A stretch of DNA of 64,000 nt from Mycolicibacterium sp. MU0053 (GCF_963378095.1 NZ_OY726397.1:4030001-4094000), one strand, 5' to 3'; counted from the stretch's first letter, positions 28,596-45,439 are shown. Numbers and translations are program-made. Notes: a model not told the origin generated them from the sequence alone.

Positions 28596-28961
28596 GTGAC
28601 GAGGGCTAGCTGGGCGACCGCTGCGGCGGCGGCGGCGTTGTTGACCGGTATTGCTGCGCCGGCGACCGCACACGCCAACTATGACGTCCACATCACCGGC
28701 GTCGGCGTCACCCAGACGGTGGACTGCAACGGCGGAACCCTGTTCGTCAACGGTGCCAGCAATACGATCACCGCGCTCGGGACCTGCTGGGCGGTCACCG
28801 TCCAGGGCTCGACCAACACCGTCGTCGCCGACCACGTGGTCCATGACATCACCGTGTACGGCTGGGATCAGACGGCGTACTTCAAGGACGGCAGCCCGGC
28901 CTTGATCGACCGCGGCCGAGAGTTGGGCATGACCAACCGACTGGAACGCGTTCCGGCCTGA
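28596..28961 (+). CDS. exported DUF3060 protein
   Basis: 121-aa small secreted protein. It has a signal peptide (MTRASWATAAAAAALLTGIAAPATAHA) likely cleaved before about residue 28, and a mature domain of short repeating strands with the NGGTLFVNGASNTITALGTC / VTVQGSTNTVVAD pattern of DUF3060, which suggests a small beta-helix. The start is GTG 28596 after a GGAGG site. It has a same-family neighbour right after it (6 bases), and these two match Rv0680c/Rv0679c by position. No enzymatic function is known. Confidence 0.85.
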   Translation: MTRASWATAAAAAALLTGIAAPATAHANYDVHITGVGVTQTVDCNGGTLFVNGASNTITALGTCWAVTVQGSTNTVVADHVVHDITVYGWDQTAYFKDGSPALIDRGRELGMTNRLERVPA

Positions 28962-28966
28962 GTCCC

Positions 28967-29371
28967 GTGCACCGCGTTTCCTGTGTGGCGGCCCTGGTGG
29001 CGGTGGGCGCCTGGGGCCTGATCGGCTGCGGCTCCGATGCCGCGCCCGAGTCCGACCCCACCGCATCCGTCACGTCCACGGCGATGGCGCCGACCACCAG
29101 TGGCAGCGCGCTGCACTACAGCTCGTTCGGCACCGAGGCCGACATCGACTGTGGCGATGGCAGGCCGCTGAACATCGCCGGGTCGAACAACACCCTCTCC
29201 GTGACCGGCAGTTGCGCCTCGGTCAGCGTGACCGGCGCCGACAACCGGGTCCACCTCGAGAAGGTCACCGATTCCCTGGCGGTGGGCGGCCTGAACAACA
29301 CCGTGGTCTACGACGACGGCGAGCCCGACGTCGTCAATTCCGGCACCGGCAACAACATCCGGCGAGCCTGA
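28967..29371 (+). CDS. DUF3060 lipoprotein
   Basis: 134-aa predicted lipoprotein. The signal peptide ends in a lipobox LIGC (Cys about 20), after which a Ser/Thr/Pro-rich linker leads to the DUF3060 repeat region (NIAGSNNTLSVTGSC, VSVTGADNRVHL, VGGLNNTVVYDD). GTG start at 28967. Paralogue of the gene before it; the pair would put one free and one anchored copy in the envelope. Convergent with echA5, 12 bases between. Confidence 0.85.
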   Translation: MHRVSCVAALVAVGAWGLIGCGSDAAPESDPTASVTSTAMAPTTSGSALHYSSFGTEADIDCGDGRPLNIAGSNNTLSVTGSCASVSVTGADNRVHLEKVTDSLAVGGLNNTVVYDDGEPDVVNSGTGNNIRRA

Positions 29372-29383
29372 CGACCCAGCGCC

Positions 29384-30148
29384 TCAGGCGCGCCGGCCGT
29401 GTCGGCCCGCCCCGTCGGCGAACCGCTTGGCGCCGGCCAGCGACTCGGCAGAAACCCGCGACAGGCTGCCGAACTCCTGGTCCATGGCCGCCGCCTCCGG
29501 CATTCCCCACTGGTCGCAGGCCGAGCGTCGGTCGGCGCGCAGACATTGCTGCGGCAGCGCCGCGAGTTCGGCGGCCACCGCCTCGGCCGCTTCGCGGGCC
29601 GATCCGCGCGGCACGACGCGGTTGGCCAACCCGATGGCCAGCGCCTCGCGCGCGTCGACCGCGCGGCCGGTCAGGATCATGTCCATCGCCCGGCTGTGCC
29701 CGATCAACCGCGGCAACCGGACCGTGCCGCCGTCGATCAGGGGCACCCCCCACCGGCGGCAGAACACCCCGAAGACCGCGTCCTCCTCCGCGACGCGCAG
29801 ATCGCACCACAGCGCGAGTTCCAGACCGCCGGCCACCGCGTGGCCGCTCACCGCGGCGATCACCGGCTTGGACAGGTTCATCCGGGTCGGCCCCATCGGG
29901 CCAGGCCCGTCGCGGTGGGTCTGATTCATCTCCGGCGTGCCGAAGGCCTTCAGATCGGCACCGGCGCAAAAGGTTCCGCCGTCGCCCCACAGCACCGCCA
30001 CCGACGCGGTGTCGTCGGCCTCGAACTCCTTGAACGCGGCGAATAGTTCAGTGGCTGCCGGACCGTTGACCGCATTGCGGGCCTGCGGCCGGTTCATGAT
30101 CACCGTGGTGACCGCGCCGCTTCGCTCGACCCGCACGCCTGCACTCAT
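29384..30148 (-). CDS. echA5: enoyl-CoA hydratase/isomerase, EchA5-like
   Basis: 254-aa crotonase-fold protein, acting on acyl-CoA double bonds in beta-oxidation. CoA/oxyanion motifs NGDGGTFCAGADLKAF (about 55-70, seen as GDGGTFCAGADL) and the GHAVAGGLELALWCDLRVA helix with the oxyanion Gly are visible; the second acidic residue lies in RRWGVPLIDGGTVRLPRL. It is the last gene of the fadE8-echA4-regulator-echA5 run; its ATG overlaps the regulator stop (ATGA). The symbol follows gene order; exact reaction not proven. Confidence 0.88.
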   Translation of the reverse strand: MSAGVRVERSGAVTTVIMNRPQARNAVNGPAATELFAAFKEFEADDTASVAVLWGDGGTFCAGADLKAFGTPEMNQTHRDGPGPMGPTRMNLSKPVIAAVSGHAVAGGLELALWCDLRVAEEDAVFGVFCRRWGVPLIDGGTVRLPRLIGHSRAMDMILTGRAVDAREALAIGLANRVVPRGSAREAAEAVAAELAALPQQCLRADRRSACDQWGMPEAAAMDQEFGSLSRVSAESLAGAKRFADGAGRHGRRA

Positions 30149-30882
30149 GTCGTGGCCTCCTGTAGGGAATCGATCGGGTCCCGGCGCGCGGCCAACTCGG
30201 CCGCGAACGCGGCGTACGACCGCCGCAGCGCGGCGCCGGGCCAGTCGGTCGGCAACAACTCTTCGGGCAGCACCGGGTCGGTCAGCAGGTGGCGCACCAT
30301 GGCGGCGGCGACCACGAAGCGGCCGGGAACATCAGCGGCGGTGGACATCTCACCGATCAGCCAGTGGCCCTCGCGGGCCCATCCGGGCAGGTCCCAGAGT
30401 GCCGCGGTCAACTGTCGCGGTTCGGCGTCGCGGCTGTGCAGGATCCGCACCCGGTGCAGCACCGCCGGGTCCAGCTCGGCATCAAGATTGTCCGGGCGTA
30501 ACCACACCCCCTCGCGGAGCTCACCGAAGCGGCTGTCCTGCAGGGTCTTACGGAACTCGGACCGAGAACGGGCGTCGCCGCCGACGCCGGTCACCACCAG
30601 CGTGGTCCAGTCGCCGTTCCAGTCCCGCCAGCGCGGGGACAGCGCGGCGTCCTGTCGGGCCTGGCGCGTCAACAACCGATCCGAGAGCCGGTATCCGTCC
30701 GCGGAACGTACCAGGTCACCGGCGCCGACCATGCGGGTCAGCGCCACCCGCAGGGTGGACTCCCGGATGCCGAAATCCGCGGTGAGACGGATCAACTCGG
30801 CCGCCGAGGCCCAGGCCGGATGCGCCCCGAGCAGCACCGAGAGCACGACCGAGCGGGCGGCCAGCCGCGGCAATGCGCCCAC
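30145..30882 (-). CDS. PaaX-family transcriptional regulator
   Basis: 245-aa regulator of the PaaX type, which in other bacteria represses phenylacetate catabolism in response to an aryl-CoA. N-terminal winged HTH (SVVLSVLLGAHPAWASAAELIRLTADFGIRESTLRVALTRMV, residues about 9-50), central domain GNWDWTTLVVTG-like with DWNGDWTTLV, and a C-terminal part GHWLIGEM. I start it at GTG 30882, one base after the echA4 stop. It lies inside an acyl-CoA operon, so it may sense an acyl-CoA. The frame extends further upstream within echA4 but this is not supported. Confidence 0.85.
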   Translation of the reverse strand: MGALPRLAARSVVLSVLLGAHPAWASAAELIRLTADFGIRESTLRVALTRMVGAGDLVRSADGYRLSDRLLTRQARQDAALSPRWRDWNGDWTTLVVTGVGGDARSRSEFRKTLQDSRFGELREGVWLRPDNLDAELDPAVLHRVRILHSRDAEPRQLTAALWDLPGWAREGHWLIGEMSTAADVPGRFVVAAAMVRHLLTDPVLPEELLPTDWPGAALRRSYAAFAAELAARRDPIDSLQEATT

Positions 30883-30883
30883 C

Positions 30884-31828
30884 TCACACTCCCGAGGTTC
30901 GGCGGCCGAGGTCGCCGCGCGGTTCGTCGCGATGCCGGACGGCCTCGCGGAACCCGTGGGCCACGGCATCGGCAACGAAGTCGTGCCCCTCCGGCGTGTG
31001 CCGGGCGATCCCGTCGAACACCGTACCGACCATCCGACTGGTGGCGATCCCCTGCTGCCACAGCGCGGTGTTGCACGCCAGTTTCGCCATGATCAATTGG
31101 TTCAGCGGCATCGACGCGATCCGTTCCACCAGGCGTTCGGTGCGTTCGTCGAGGTCGGCCGCGGCGGGCGCTTCGATCGCCAGTCCCCATTCGGCGGCCT
31201 GGGTCCCGGAGAGGCAATCACCGGTGAACAGCAGCCGCTTGGCCCGCTGATCCCCGAGCCGGTGCGCCCACAACCCGGCGGCGGGCACGCCCCACACCCG
31301 CATCGGCGGATAGCCGATCTTGGCATCCGCGGCCGCGATCACCTGATCGGCGTGCAGCGCGATGTCCGTGCCGCCGGCAATGCAGTAGCCGTGGATCTTG
31401 ACCACGGTCGGCTTGTCGGCGTGCATCAGGCTGGCAAAGCCCCGGACGAATCGGCTCATCATCTGATAGTCGATCATCGGGTCCCAGGGTTGATCCGGCC
31501 GATGGTTGATCGCCTGGGTCTTACCGGACAGCACGGTGCCGGCGTATCGCCCCGAGGCGCCGGCCGAGGTGCTGCCGTCGGCGTAGGCGCTCAGATCGAA
31601 GCCGCCGCAGAACCCGTCCCCGCGGCCCGAGACCAAGATGACGTGGACGCCGGGGTCCAGGTCGGCGCGTTCCACCAGCGCCGCCAATTCCAGTGGGGTG
31701 TCGGCGATGATCGCGTTGCCGGTCTCGGGGCGGTTGAACGTGATGCGCGCGATTCGACCGGTGACCTCATAGGTCATGGTCTTGAGGTTGTCGAAGTCGA
31801 CCGCGGTCGGTCCGGGTCGGCCGCTCAC
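30884..31828 (-). CDS. echA4: enoyl-CoA hydratase, EchA4-like
   Basis: 314-aa crotonase-family enzyme. It begins at GTG 31828, overlapping the fadE8 stop as GTGA; the upstream frame is spurious. Early ITFNRPETGNAI, the oxyanion block VSGRGDGFCGGFDLSAYAD and the GYCIAGGTDIALHADQVIAAADAKIGYPP helix are plain. Length is above the usual 260 because of an N-terminal linker and a longer C-terminus with HTPEGHDFV. Co-transcribed with fadE8. Confidence 0.9.
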   Translation of the reverse strand: MSGRPGPTAVDFDNLKTMTYEVTGRIARITFNRPETGNAIIADTPLELAALVERADLDPGVHVILVSGRGDGFCGGFDLSAYADGSTSAGASGRYAGTVLSGKTQAINHRPDQPWDPMIDYQMMSRFVRGFASLMHADKPTVVKIHGYCIAGGTDIALHADQVIAAADAKIGYPPMRVWGVPAAGLWAHRLGDQRAKRLLFTGDCLSGTQAAEWGLAIEAPAAADLDERTERLVERIASMPLNQLIMAKLACNTALWQQGIATSRMVGTVFDGIARHTPEGHDFVADAVAHGFREAVRHRDEPRGDLGRRTSGV

Positions 31829-33453
31829 CCCTTCACCAAGGCCCGCTCGAGGATCGGGGCGACATCCAGGCCGGCGGGCAGCGTGCCGTAGGCACCGCCC
31901 CACTGACCGGCCAGCCGGGTCGCGAGGAACGCCTCGGCGACGGCCGGATGGCCGTGCCGGACCAGCAGCGCGCCCTGCATGGCGAGCGCGATGTCCTCGG
32001 CGACCTTGCGGGCCCGGAATTCGATGGTCTCCAACTCGCCGAGTTGCTGCTTGAGACCGGCGATGTGGGCGTCCAACCGGGGATCCGAGCCGGCCGCCTG
32101 GCCGAGGTCGTCGAACAGCACCTCGACGGATTCCGGTCGAGTTGTCATGGCGCGCAGCGTGTCCAGCGCGCTGACGTTGCCGGAGCCTTCCCAGATGCCC
32201 ATCAGCGGTGCCTCCCGGTACAACCGCGGCAGGCCGGAATCCTCCACGTAGCCGTTGCCGCCCAGACACTCCATGGCCTCGGCCGCGTGTTCGGTCGCAC
32301 GTTTGCACACCCAGTATTTGGCGGCCGGTAGGCCGATGCGGCGCAGCAGCGCCTCGCGTTCGTCACCGCCCGCCGCGCGGTCCGTGGCACCGGCCATCCG
32401 CATCGCCACCATGGTGGCGGCCTCGGCCTCGACAGCCATGTCGGCCACGACGTTTCGCATGAGCGGTTGATCGATCAGGTACGCGCCGAAGGCCTTGCGG
32501 TGCGCCACGTGATGGATCGCCCGGGCCAGCCCGGAGCGCATGCTGGTGGCGCTGCCCAGCGCGCAGTCCAGCCGGGTCAGGTTGACCATCTCGATGATGG
32601 TCGGCACGCCGCGGCCCTCCTCGCCGACCAGCCAGGCGGTGGCACCGTCGTACTCGACCTCGCTGGAGGCGTTCGCATGGTTGCCTAGTTTGTCCTTGAG
32701 CCGCTGCAGGAACATTCGGTTGCGGCTGCCGTCCGGCAGTACCCGGGGCAGGAAGAAGCACGACAGCCCGCCGGGGGCCTGGGCCAGCACCAGGAAGATG
32801 TCGCACATCGGCGCCGAGGTGAACCATTTGTGCCCGGTGAGCCGGTAGCTGCCGTCGCCTTTCGGGACGGCCTCGGTGGTGCCGGCCCGGACATCGGAAC
32901 CGCCCTGCTTCTCGGTCATCGACATGCCCGCGGTGAGGCCGGGCTTCGTCGTCGGCACGGCCAGCGCGGGGTCGTAGACCCGGCTGGTCAGCAGCGGTTC
33001 GTACACCGCCGCCAGTTCCGCGTTGTGCCGCAGTGCGGGCACCACGGCGTAGGTCATCGAGATCGGGCAGATGTGCCCGGGCTCCGGCGTCCACACCGAG
33101 GTCTTACCGGCACGCACCACATGGGCCCCGGCCCGGTCGTCGGCCCACGGCGCGGCATGCAGACCGTGCCCGACCGCGACGCGCATCAACTCGTGATAGG
33201 CCGGGTCGTACTCGACCTCGTCGAGCCGATGCCCGTAGCGGTCGTGGGTGTGCAGAATCGGCCGGTTCCGGTCGGCGAGTTCGCCCCAGCGCTGCGCCTC
33301 GGCGCTGCCGGACCGGGCCCCGAGCTCGGTGATCTCGTCCAGGCCCCATTCGCCGCCCTCACGGATGAGTGCCTCGATGAGCACCGGCGAGGCCGCCGGG
33401 TTGTGGTCCTGCAGTGGCGGCACCTGATTGGTGACGATATGGGTATCCGACAT
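31825..33453 (-). CDS. fadE8: acyl-CoA dehydrogenase, FadE8-like (AidB subgroup)
   Basis: 542-aa FAD acyl-CoA dehydrogenase, longer than the usual 380-400 aa because of an N-terminal extension like AidB. Motifs: GMSMTEKQGGSDVRA (substrate/FAD-binding loop), GHKWFTSAPMCDIFLV, and EMVNLTRLDCALGSATSM; the C-terminal part carries GGNGYVEDSGLPRLYREAPLMGIWEGSGNV, of the acyl-CoA dehydrogenase C-terminal signature. It is the first gene of the echA operon. The start is ATG 33453. Confidence 0.92.
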   Translation of the reverse strand: MSDTHIVTNQVPPLQDHNPAASPVLIEALIREGGEWGLDEITELGARSGSAEAQRWGELADRNRPILHTHDRYGHRLDEVEYDPAYHELMRVAVGHGLHAAPWADDRAGAHVVRAGKTSVWTPEPGHICPISMTYAVVPALRHNAELAAVYEPLLTSRVYDPALAVPTTKPGLTAGMSMTEKQGGSDVRAGTTEAVPKGDGSYRLTGHKWFTSAPMCDIFLVLAQAPGGLSCFFLPRVLPDGSRNRMFLQRLKDKLGNHANASSEVEYDGATAWLVGEEGRGVPTIIEMVNLTRLDCALGSATSMRSGLARAIHHVAHRKAFGAYLIDQPLMRNVVADMAVEAEAATMVAMRMAGATDRAAGGDEREALLRRIGLPAAKYWVCKRATEHAAEAMECLGGNGYVEDSGLPRLYREAPLMGIWEGSGNVSALDTLRAMTTRPESVEVLFDDLGQAAGSDPRLDAHIAGLKQQLGELETIEFRARKVAEDIALAMQGALLVRHGHPAVAEAFLATRLAGQWGGAYGTLPAGLDVAPILERALVKG

Positions 33454-33505
33454 GCGCCCAGTGTTACATTTTTTCTACGTCTGGACAATAGATGTAATAG
33501 GGCGG

Positions 33506-34570
33506 CTACGGGTCCGGCGGGGCAGCCGTGGCGTGCGGGCTCAGCCGGTTGAGCGCGACCATCGCGATCACCGCCAACAACCAGCCGAGCAGCAGGTCCA
33601 CCACGTAGTGCTCGGCCGCGTAGACCAGGGTGAAGGCCATGATGAGCACGTAGGCCGCCAACAACGGACGCCAGCCGCGGTGCACCCGGCGCCACAGGAA
33701 CATCGCGATTGCCAGGCTCAACCCGGCATGCAGCGACGGGATGGCGGCCACCAGGTTCACGCTGGCCTGCCCCTGATCGATCAACGCGCGGGCGGTGTCG
33801 AGGTTGAGCTTGGCCCAACCCCGGGTCGAGATGCGCTCCACCCACGCATGCGCGCCGGGTTGGCTGGCGCTCATCGCGCCCAGGATGCCGCCGTCGGGCA
33901 CGTCGCGGGCCGAGGAGAACATGCACCGCGGATCCGACGGACCGGCTTCGACGTCGGCGGCCGTGCAGCGCGCGGCCGCCCACGGCGGTGCCGCCGGGAG
34001 TACCGCGTAGATCACCAGCGCGGCGAACGAAAGCCCGACGAACAACTGCGCGAAACGTTTCCATTCATCGCGGTTGCGCAGCCACAGCACCCCGGCAATG
34101 GCGTAGGGCAGGATGAAAAAAGACATGTAGGTGGTGCTGATGACCACCTCCCACCACGGCGGATGCGGCTGTTTGAGGCGTTCCTGCAGCCACACCGTGG
34201 GCATGACCCCGAAGAACAGCCACCGGTCGGCGTCGGCCTGCCAGTGCCACAGGGTGGGCCGCCCGATCAGGTCCGCGGCACCGCGGGACAGGTCATAGAC
34301 CACCAGCACCAGTGCGAACGGCAGCCAGTCCCGGATCACGTAGAGCACCTGCCGGCGGCCGATGCTGGCCGCGACCAGCCCGGTGCAGATGTAGAGCAGC
34401 AGCAGCTCGCGGTTGAAGGCCACCCCGGTGGTGGCGATCCGGTAGCCCACCACCGCAAACCAGGTGCCCAGGGCGATGCGCCGCAGCAGCGTGAGGCGCC
34501 GGTCCCGAAGCGTCGCCGCCACCTCCTCGGGTTCGCGGTCTGCGACCAAATGTTCGTCGATCGCAGACAC
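33506..34570 (-). CDS. PAP2-superfamily membrane enzyme
   Basis: 354-aa integral membrane protein with about six transmembrane segments and the phosphatase motifs AAIPSLHAG (about residue 270) and YAAEHYVVDLLLGW with the later His and Asp. The group includes inositol phosphorylceramide synthase and aureobasidin A-resistance proteins, so it could transfer a phospho-head group. Start is GTG 34570. It lies between fadE8 and rpoC in the place where M. tuberculosis has nfo and lpqP, with no coupling to either neighbour. Confidence 0.82.
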   Translation of the reverse strand: MSAIDEHLVADREPEEVAATLRDRRLTLLRRIALGTWFAVVGYRIATTGVAFNRELLLLYICTGLVAASIGRRQVLYVIRDWLPFALVLVVYDLSRGAADLIGRPTLWHWQADADRWLFFGVMPTVWLQERLKQPHPPWWEVVISTTYMSFFILPYAIAGVLWLRNRDEWKRFAQLFVGLSFAALVIYAVLPAAPPWAAARCTAADVEAGPSDPRCMFSSARDVPDGGILGAMSASQPGAHAWVERISTRGWAKLNLDTARALIDQGQASVNLVAAIPSLHAGLSLAIAMFLWRRVHRGWRPLLAAYVLIMAFTLVYAAEHYVVDLLLGWLLAVIAMVALNRLSPHATAAPPDP

Positions 34571-34680
34571 GGGAACCTTTCGGCGGCGCGGGTGGTGCGT
34601 TCAGCCTAATTCGCCGACCAGATGCGCCGGGTTGGATTTTTGTTAACCGGTCGGCCACCCTGCCGGGCGTGGCCACCACG

Positions 34681-34708
34681 AAAAAGGCCCCCACCGAAGT
34701 GGGGGCCT
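34681..34708 (-). terminator. Rho-independent terminator of rpoBC
   Basis: Stem GGCCCCCAC (34686-34694) / GTGGGGGCC (34699-34707) with, on the minus strand, the tetraloop TTCG closed by C-G, and TTTTT right after (34681-34685). A classic strong terminator 17 bases after the rpoC stop. Confidence 0.92.
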
Positions 34709-34724
34709 CTTCCGAATTGAGTGA

Positions 34725-38708
<3,984 letters not shown>

Positions 38709-38770
38709 TTAGAAAACTTACTGGTGGCTGCCGACTGCACAGCCAGTTCAACGCCGCGGCTTCGCCGCCA

Positions 38771-42666
<3,896 letters not shown>

Positions 42667-42696
42667 ATGGCCCCGCACCTGTCGGCGCGGGGCCAT
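42667..42696 (-). terminator. terminator of mkl
   Basis: Perfect 10-bp stem ATGGCCCCGC / GCGGGGCCAT with a 10-base loop, 15 bases after the mkl stop. The T-run is weak, but GC-rich stems of this type are usual in mycobacteria. Confidence 0.65.
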
Positions 42697-42711
42697 CGCT
42701 GACGAGCGGAG

Positions 42712-43821
42712 TTATGCCTCGTGCTGCACCGGGATGGACGCCGTGGGCGTCTCGTCGGCGAAGCTGTGGGCCTTGTACTTGTGGGTGCCCTCGAGGTCGT
42801 CGCGGATGGCCTCCTGGGCGGCCGGCGGCAGGGTGTGCATGATCTCGCGCACCCGGGCCTGCCGACGGCCCACTGCCTTGCGCTCCGGCATGCCGGGGGT
42901 CGCCTGGATCTGCGGCGGCACGCCCTCGATCTCGTCGACGCCACCGTCGTGGTGTCCGGCGTCGGCCAGCGCCTGCTCCTCGGCCATGGTGCCTTCGTCC
43001 TTCTCCTCCGACATACCGATCGGACCGAGACGACGGCCGTTGAGGAACTGCTTGACGACCGGCTCGTCGCTGGTGAGCAGGACCTCGCGGGGGCCGAACA
43101 TCACCAGCTGCTTACGGAACAGCATGCCCATGTTGTCCGGCACCGTGCGGGCGATGTTGATGTTGTGCGTCACGATCAGAATCGTGCAGTCGATCTGCGC
43201 GTTGATGTCGATCAGCAGCTGGCTCAGGTAGGCGGTACGGACCGGGTCCAGACCGGAGTCCGGCTCGTCACAGAGGATGATCTGCGGGTCGAGCACCAGC
43301 GAGCGCGCCAGGCCGGCACGCTTGCGCATACCGCCGGAGATCTCGCCGGGGAACTTGTTCTCGTCACCGGTCAAGCCCACCATGTCGAGCTTCTCCATGA
43401 CGATGTCACGGATCTCGCTCTCCTTCTTCTTGGTGTGCTCGCGCAGCGGGAACGCCGTGTTGTCATACAGGTTCATCGACCCGAACAGCGCGCCGTCCTG
43501 GAACATCACGCCGAACAGTGTGCGGATCTCGTACAGCTCCTTGGCGGAGCAGTCGATGATGTTGGTGCCGTCGACGACGATCTTGCCGCGCTCGGGGCGA
43601 AGCAATCCGATCAGGGACTTCAGGAACACCGACTTGCCGGTACCCGACGGTCCCAGCAGCACGCTGACCTCGCCGGCCGGAACGTCCATCGTGACGTCTT
43701 CCCAAATCCGCTGGGATCCGAAGGACTTCGTCAGCCCCTCAACCTGGATGCCAATACCCACGCGAAATCCTTCCGATGCAATTCGAGACACCACGAGCGG
43801 CCCGCCTGTGGTTTGAGTCAC
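42712..43821 (-). CDS. mkl: ABC transporter ATPase Mkl/MceG
   Basis: 369-aa ATP-binding protein that energises the Mce lipid/sterol importers (MceG). Walker A GPSGTGKS (about 58-65), the family insertion around LREHTKKKESEI, signature SGGMRKRAGLA, Walker B ILCDEPDSGLDP, and H-loop HN are present, and the Mce-specific C-terminal tail (PGMPERKAVGRRQARVREIM) supports Mkl over generic ABC proteins. The N-terminus before VGIGIQVEGLTKSFG is variable, and a start near that GTG is possible. It is a single gene with its own terminator. Confidence 0.94.
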   Translation of the reverse strand: MTQTTGGPLVVSRIASEGFRVGIGIQVEGLTKSFGSQRIWEDVTMDVPAGEVSVLLGPSGTGKSVFLKSLIGLLRPERGKIVVDGTNIIDCSAKELYEIRTLFGVMFQDGALFGSMNLYDNTAFPLREHTKKKESEIRDIVMEKLDMVGLTGDENKFPGEISGGMRKRAGLARSLVLDPQIILCDEPDSGLDPVRTAYLSQLLIDINAQIDCTILIVTHNINIARTVPDNMGMLFRKQLVMFGPREVLLTSDEPVVKQFLNGRRLGPIGMSEEKDEGTMAEEQALADAGHHDGGVDEIEGVPPQIQATPGMPERKAVGRRQARVREIMHTLPPAAQEAIRDDLEGTHKYKAHSFADETPTASIPVQHEA

Positions 43822-43877
43822 TGTAGCGCACCCAAAACTTCAGCAGCTAGCTTGTGCCGATTCTGTGATTGATCAGC

Positions 43878-45377
43878 CTATTCGTCGGGGCACCAGTTGC
43901 CGTGGAACCCCATCGGAACGCGCTGCGGAAGGTGCACGGTCGCCACGGTCTCCAGGCTCGCGGCATCGAGGATCAGCAACTGCCCCTCGTCGCGTCCGAG
44001 GTGATGCCCGTAGCCCATCAGGACGCCGTCGTCCTCGGCCCGGGCACCCGGATTCGGCACGAAGGACATCTCGCCCATCAGCAGTTCGGCATCCAGGGGC
44101 GCCTGCTCGCTGCCACCGGTCTGGAAGTCCTGCTTGTAGACCGCGCTGCGGGGTCGCCCACCGCCGCCGAACGCCCCTTCCAGGCCAACCGTGTAGCCGA
44201 AGCGATGCTTGGCGCCGGTGAGCGTCTCGTTGATGCGCGGGAACTCCTGTTCGCGGTCGTCGCGTCGCTCGGTGCGCACCGCGCCGCTGCTCAGATCGAT
44301 CTCCCAGCGGTCGAGCGTGGGATGCCCCTCGCCCGGTCCGCGCCGGTCGCGGTCGAACATCCGAGCGTGCCGGACCACATCGAGCACCAGCACCTCGTGA
44401 CCGTCGCGGTCCTCGCTGTAGGCGTTGAGCGGGTGGAACACGTAGCACGGGTCCACGTCGAACCAGCGGATGTCGGCACCGGCGCCCTCTCGAGGCAGCA
44501 CGCCGACGCGCGCCGGATAGGAGTCGTCCCAGGCGAACGGTAGCGACGAGATGGGGCGGGTGTCGCTGTTGATCCGCGCCGCCAGCGGTCCGGGCACCCG
44601 CACGCGACCGGCCAGCGATTGCAGCACCAGGCGCGCCGGAGCGCGCAGCCAGCGCGGCACGCTGAAGGGCAGGATCTGTGCGGCGTCGAAGGTGACGGGG
44701 AGGTCGTAGATCACCACGTAGCGCTCGGTGAGCGAGAAGTCGTGCATCATCGGCGCGCCGGTCACGTCGATGTCGACCGTGCGTCGAGCGTGCCCGGCCG
44801 CGTCGATCACCGAATACTGCACCGTGCGGCCACGTGCGAACGAGTACGAAACAGCGTGCAGTTCACCGGTTTTCGGGTCCCGGTGGGGGTGTGCGGTGTA
44901 GCCGCCGTAGAGGGTCCCGTCGAAATCGCAGGTGCCGATGGTGTCGAGTTCGTCGGTGAGTCGGTAGTTGGCGCCGCCGCCCTCGACCAACGCCAGGGTC
45001 TGTCCGGCATGCGTCAGCACGTTCGTGTTGGGGCCGATGGCGAGCATGCCGGCGCGGGGGTCCAACCCCGCGATGCGCGGTTCGCCCAACGCCCGCGAAA
45101 CCCCCGGCGAGCGCACCCACCGGTTGCGGTACCAGCGCGCGGCACCGTCGCGCAGTGCCAGGCCGTGCACCATCGCGTCACCGGAGAACCAGTGATAGGT
45201 CGCCGGGTCGACCTCGGCCGCGGGGTTGGGGCCGTTGCGCAGGTAGCGGCCGTCGAGGTGCTCCGGGATGGCGCCGGTGACCTCCAGGTCCAGTGCTGTC
45301 ACCTCCTGTTGGACCGGTGCGAGGAACCCGTCGAGATACGGGTTGGTGGTGTCGGCGTGGGGTTGTACGGCGGTCAT
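43878..45377 (-). CDS. carotenoid cleavage oxygenase
   Basis: 499-aa iron-dependent dioxygenase of the carotenoid cleavage family, like Rv0654. The four Fe-coordinating histidines lie in typical blocks: TAHPHRDPKTGE (near 165), MMHDFSLTERY (near 213), CYVFHPLNAY (near 303) and FHGNWCPDE at the extreme C-terminus. Expected to cleave a C=C bond of carotenoids, apocarotenoids or retinoid-like chains. It is divergent from a TetR gene whose operator-like repeat lies in the shared gap. Confidence 0.92.
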   Translation of the reverse strand: MTAVQPHADTTNPYLDGFLAPVQQEVTALDLEVTGAIPEHLDGRYLRNGPNPAAEVDPATYHWFSGDAMVHGLALRDGAARWYRNRWVRSPGVSRALGEPRIAGLDPRAGMLAIGPNTNVLTHAGQTLALVEGGGANYRLTDELDTIGTCDFDGTLYGGYTAHPHRDPKTGELHAVSYSFARGRTVQYSVIDAAGHARRTVDIDVTGAPMMHDFSLTERYVVIYDLPVTFDAAQILPFSVPRWLRAPARLVLQSLAGRVRVPGPLAARINSDTRPISSLPFAWDDSYPARVGVLPREGAGADIRWFDVDPCYVFHPLNAYSEDRDGHEVLVLDVVRHARMFDRDRRGPGEGHPTLDRWEIDLSSGAVRTERRDDREQEFPRINETLTGAKHRFGYTVGLEGAFGGGGRPRSAVYKQDFQTGGSEQAPLDAELLMGEMSFVPNPGARAEDDGVLMGYGHHLGRDEGQLLILDAASLETVATVHLPQRVPMGFHGNWCPDE

Positions 45378-45412
45378 GGGGTCACCCTCTCCGGTGTGCT
45401 CACGTGAGTGCG

Positions 45413-45439
45413 CATAACGTTGTTATGACGATGTTATGC
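45413..45439. promoter_or_regulatory. candidate TetR operator near the carotenoid oxygenase
   Basis: CATAAC-GTT-GTTATG (45413-45427), a perfect 6-3-6 dyad, followed by a third half site GTTATGC (45433-45439) that also pairs with the first arm GCATAAC. It sits between the divergent oxygenase and TetR genes, about 40 bases from either start. Confidence 0.55.

Noticed and set aside
34651..34672. GGCCAC/GTGGCC hairpin next to the rpoC terminator
   Set aside because: No T-run; the stronger terminator at 34681-34708 explains the end.
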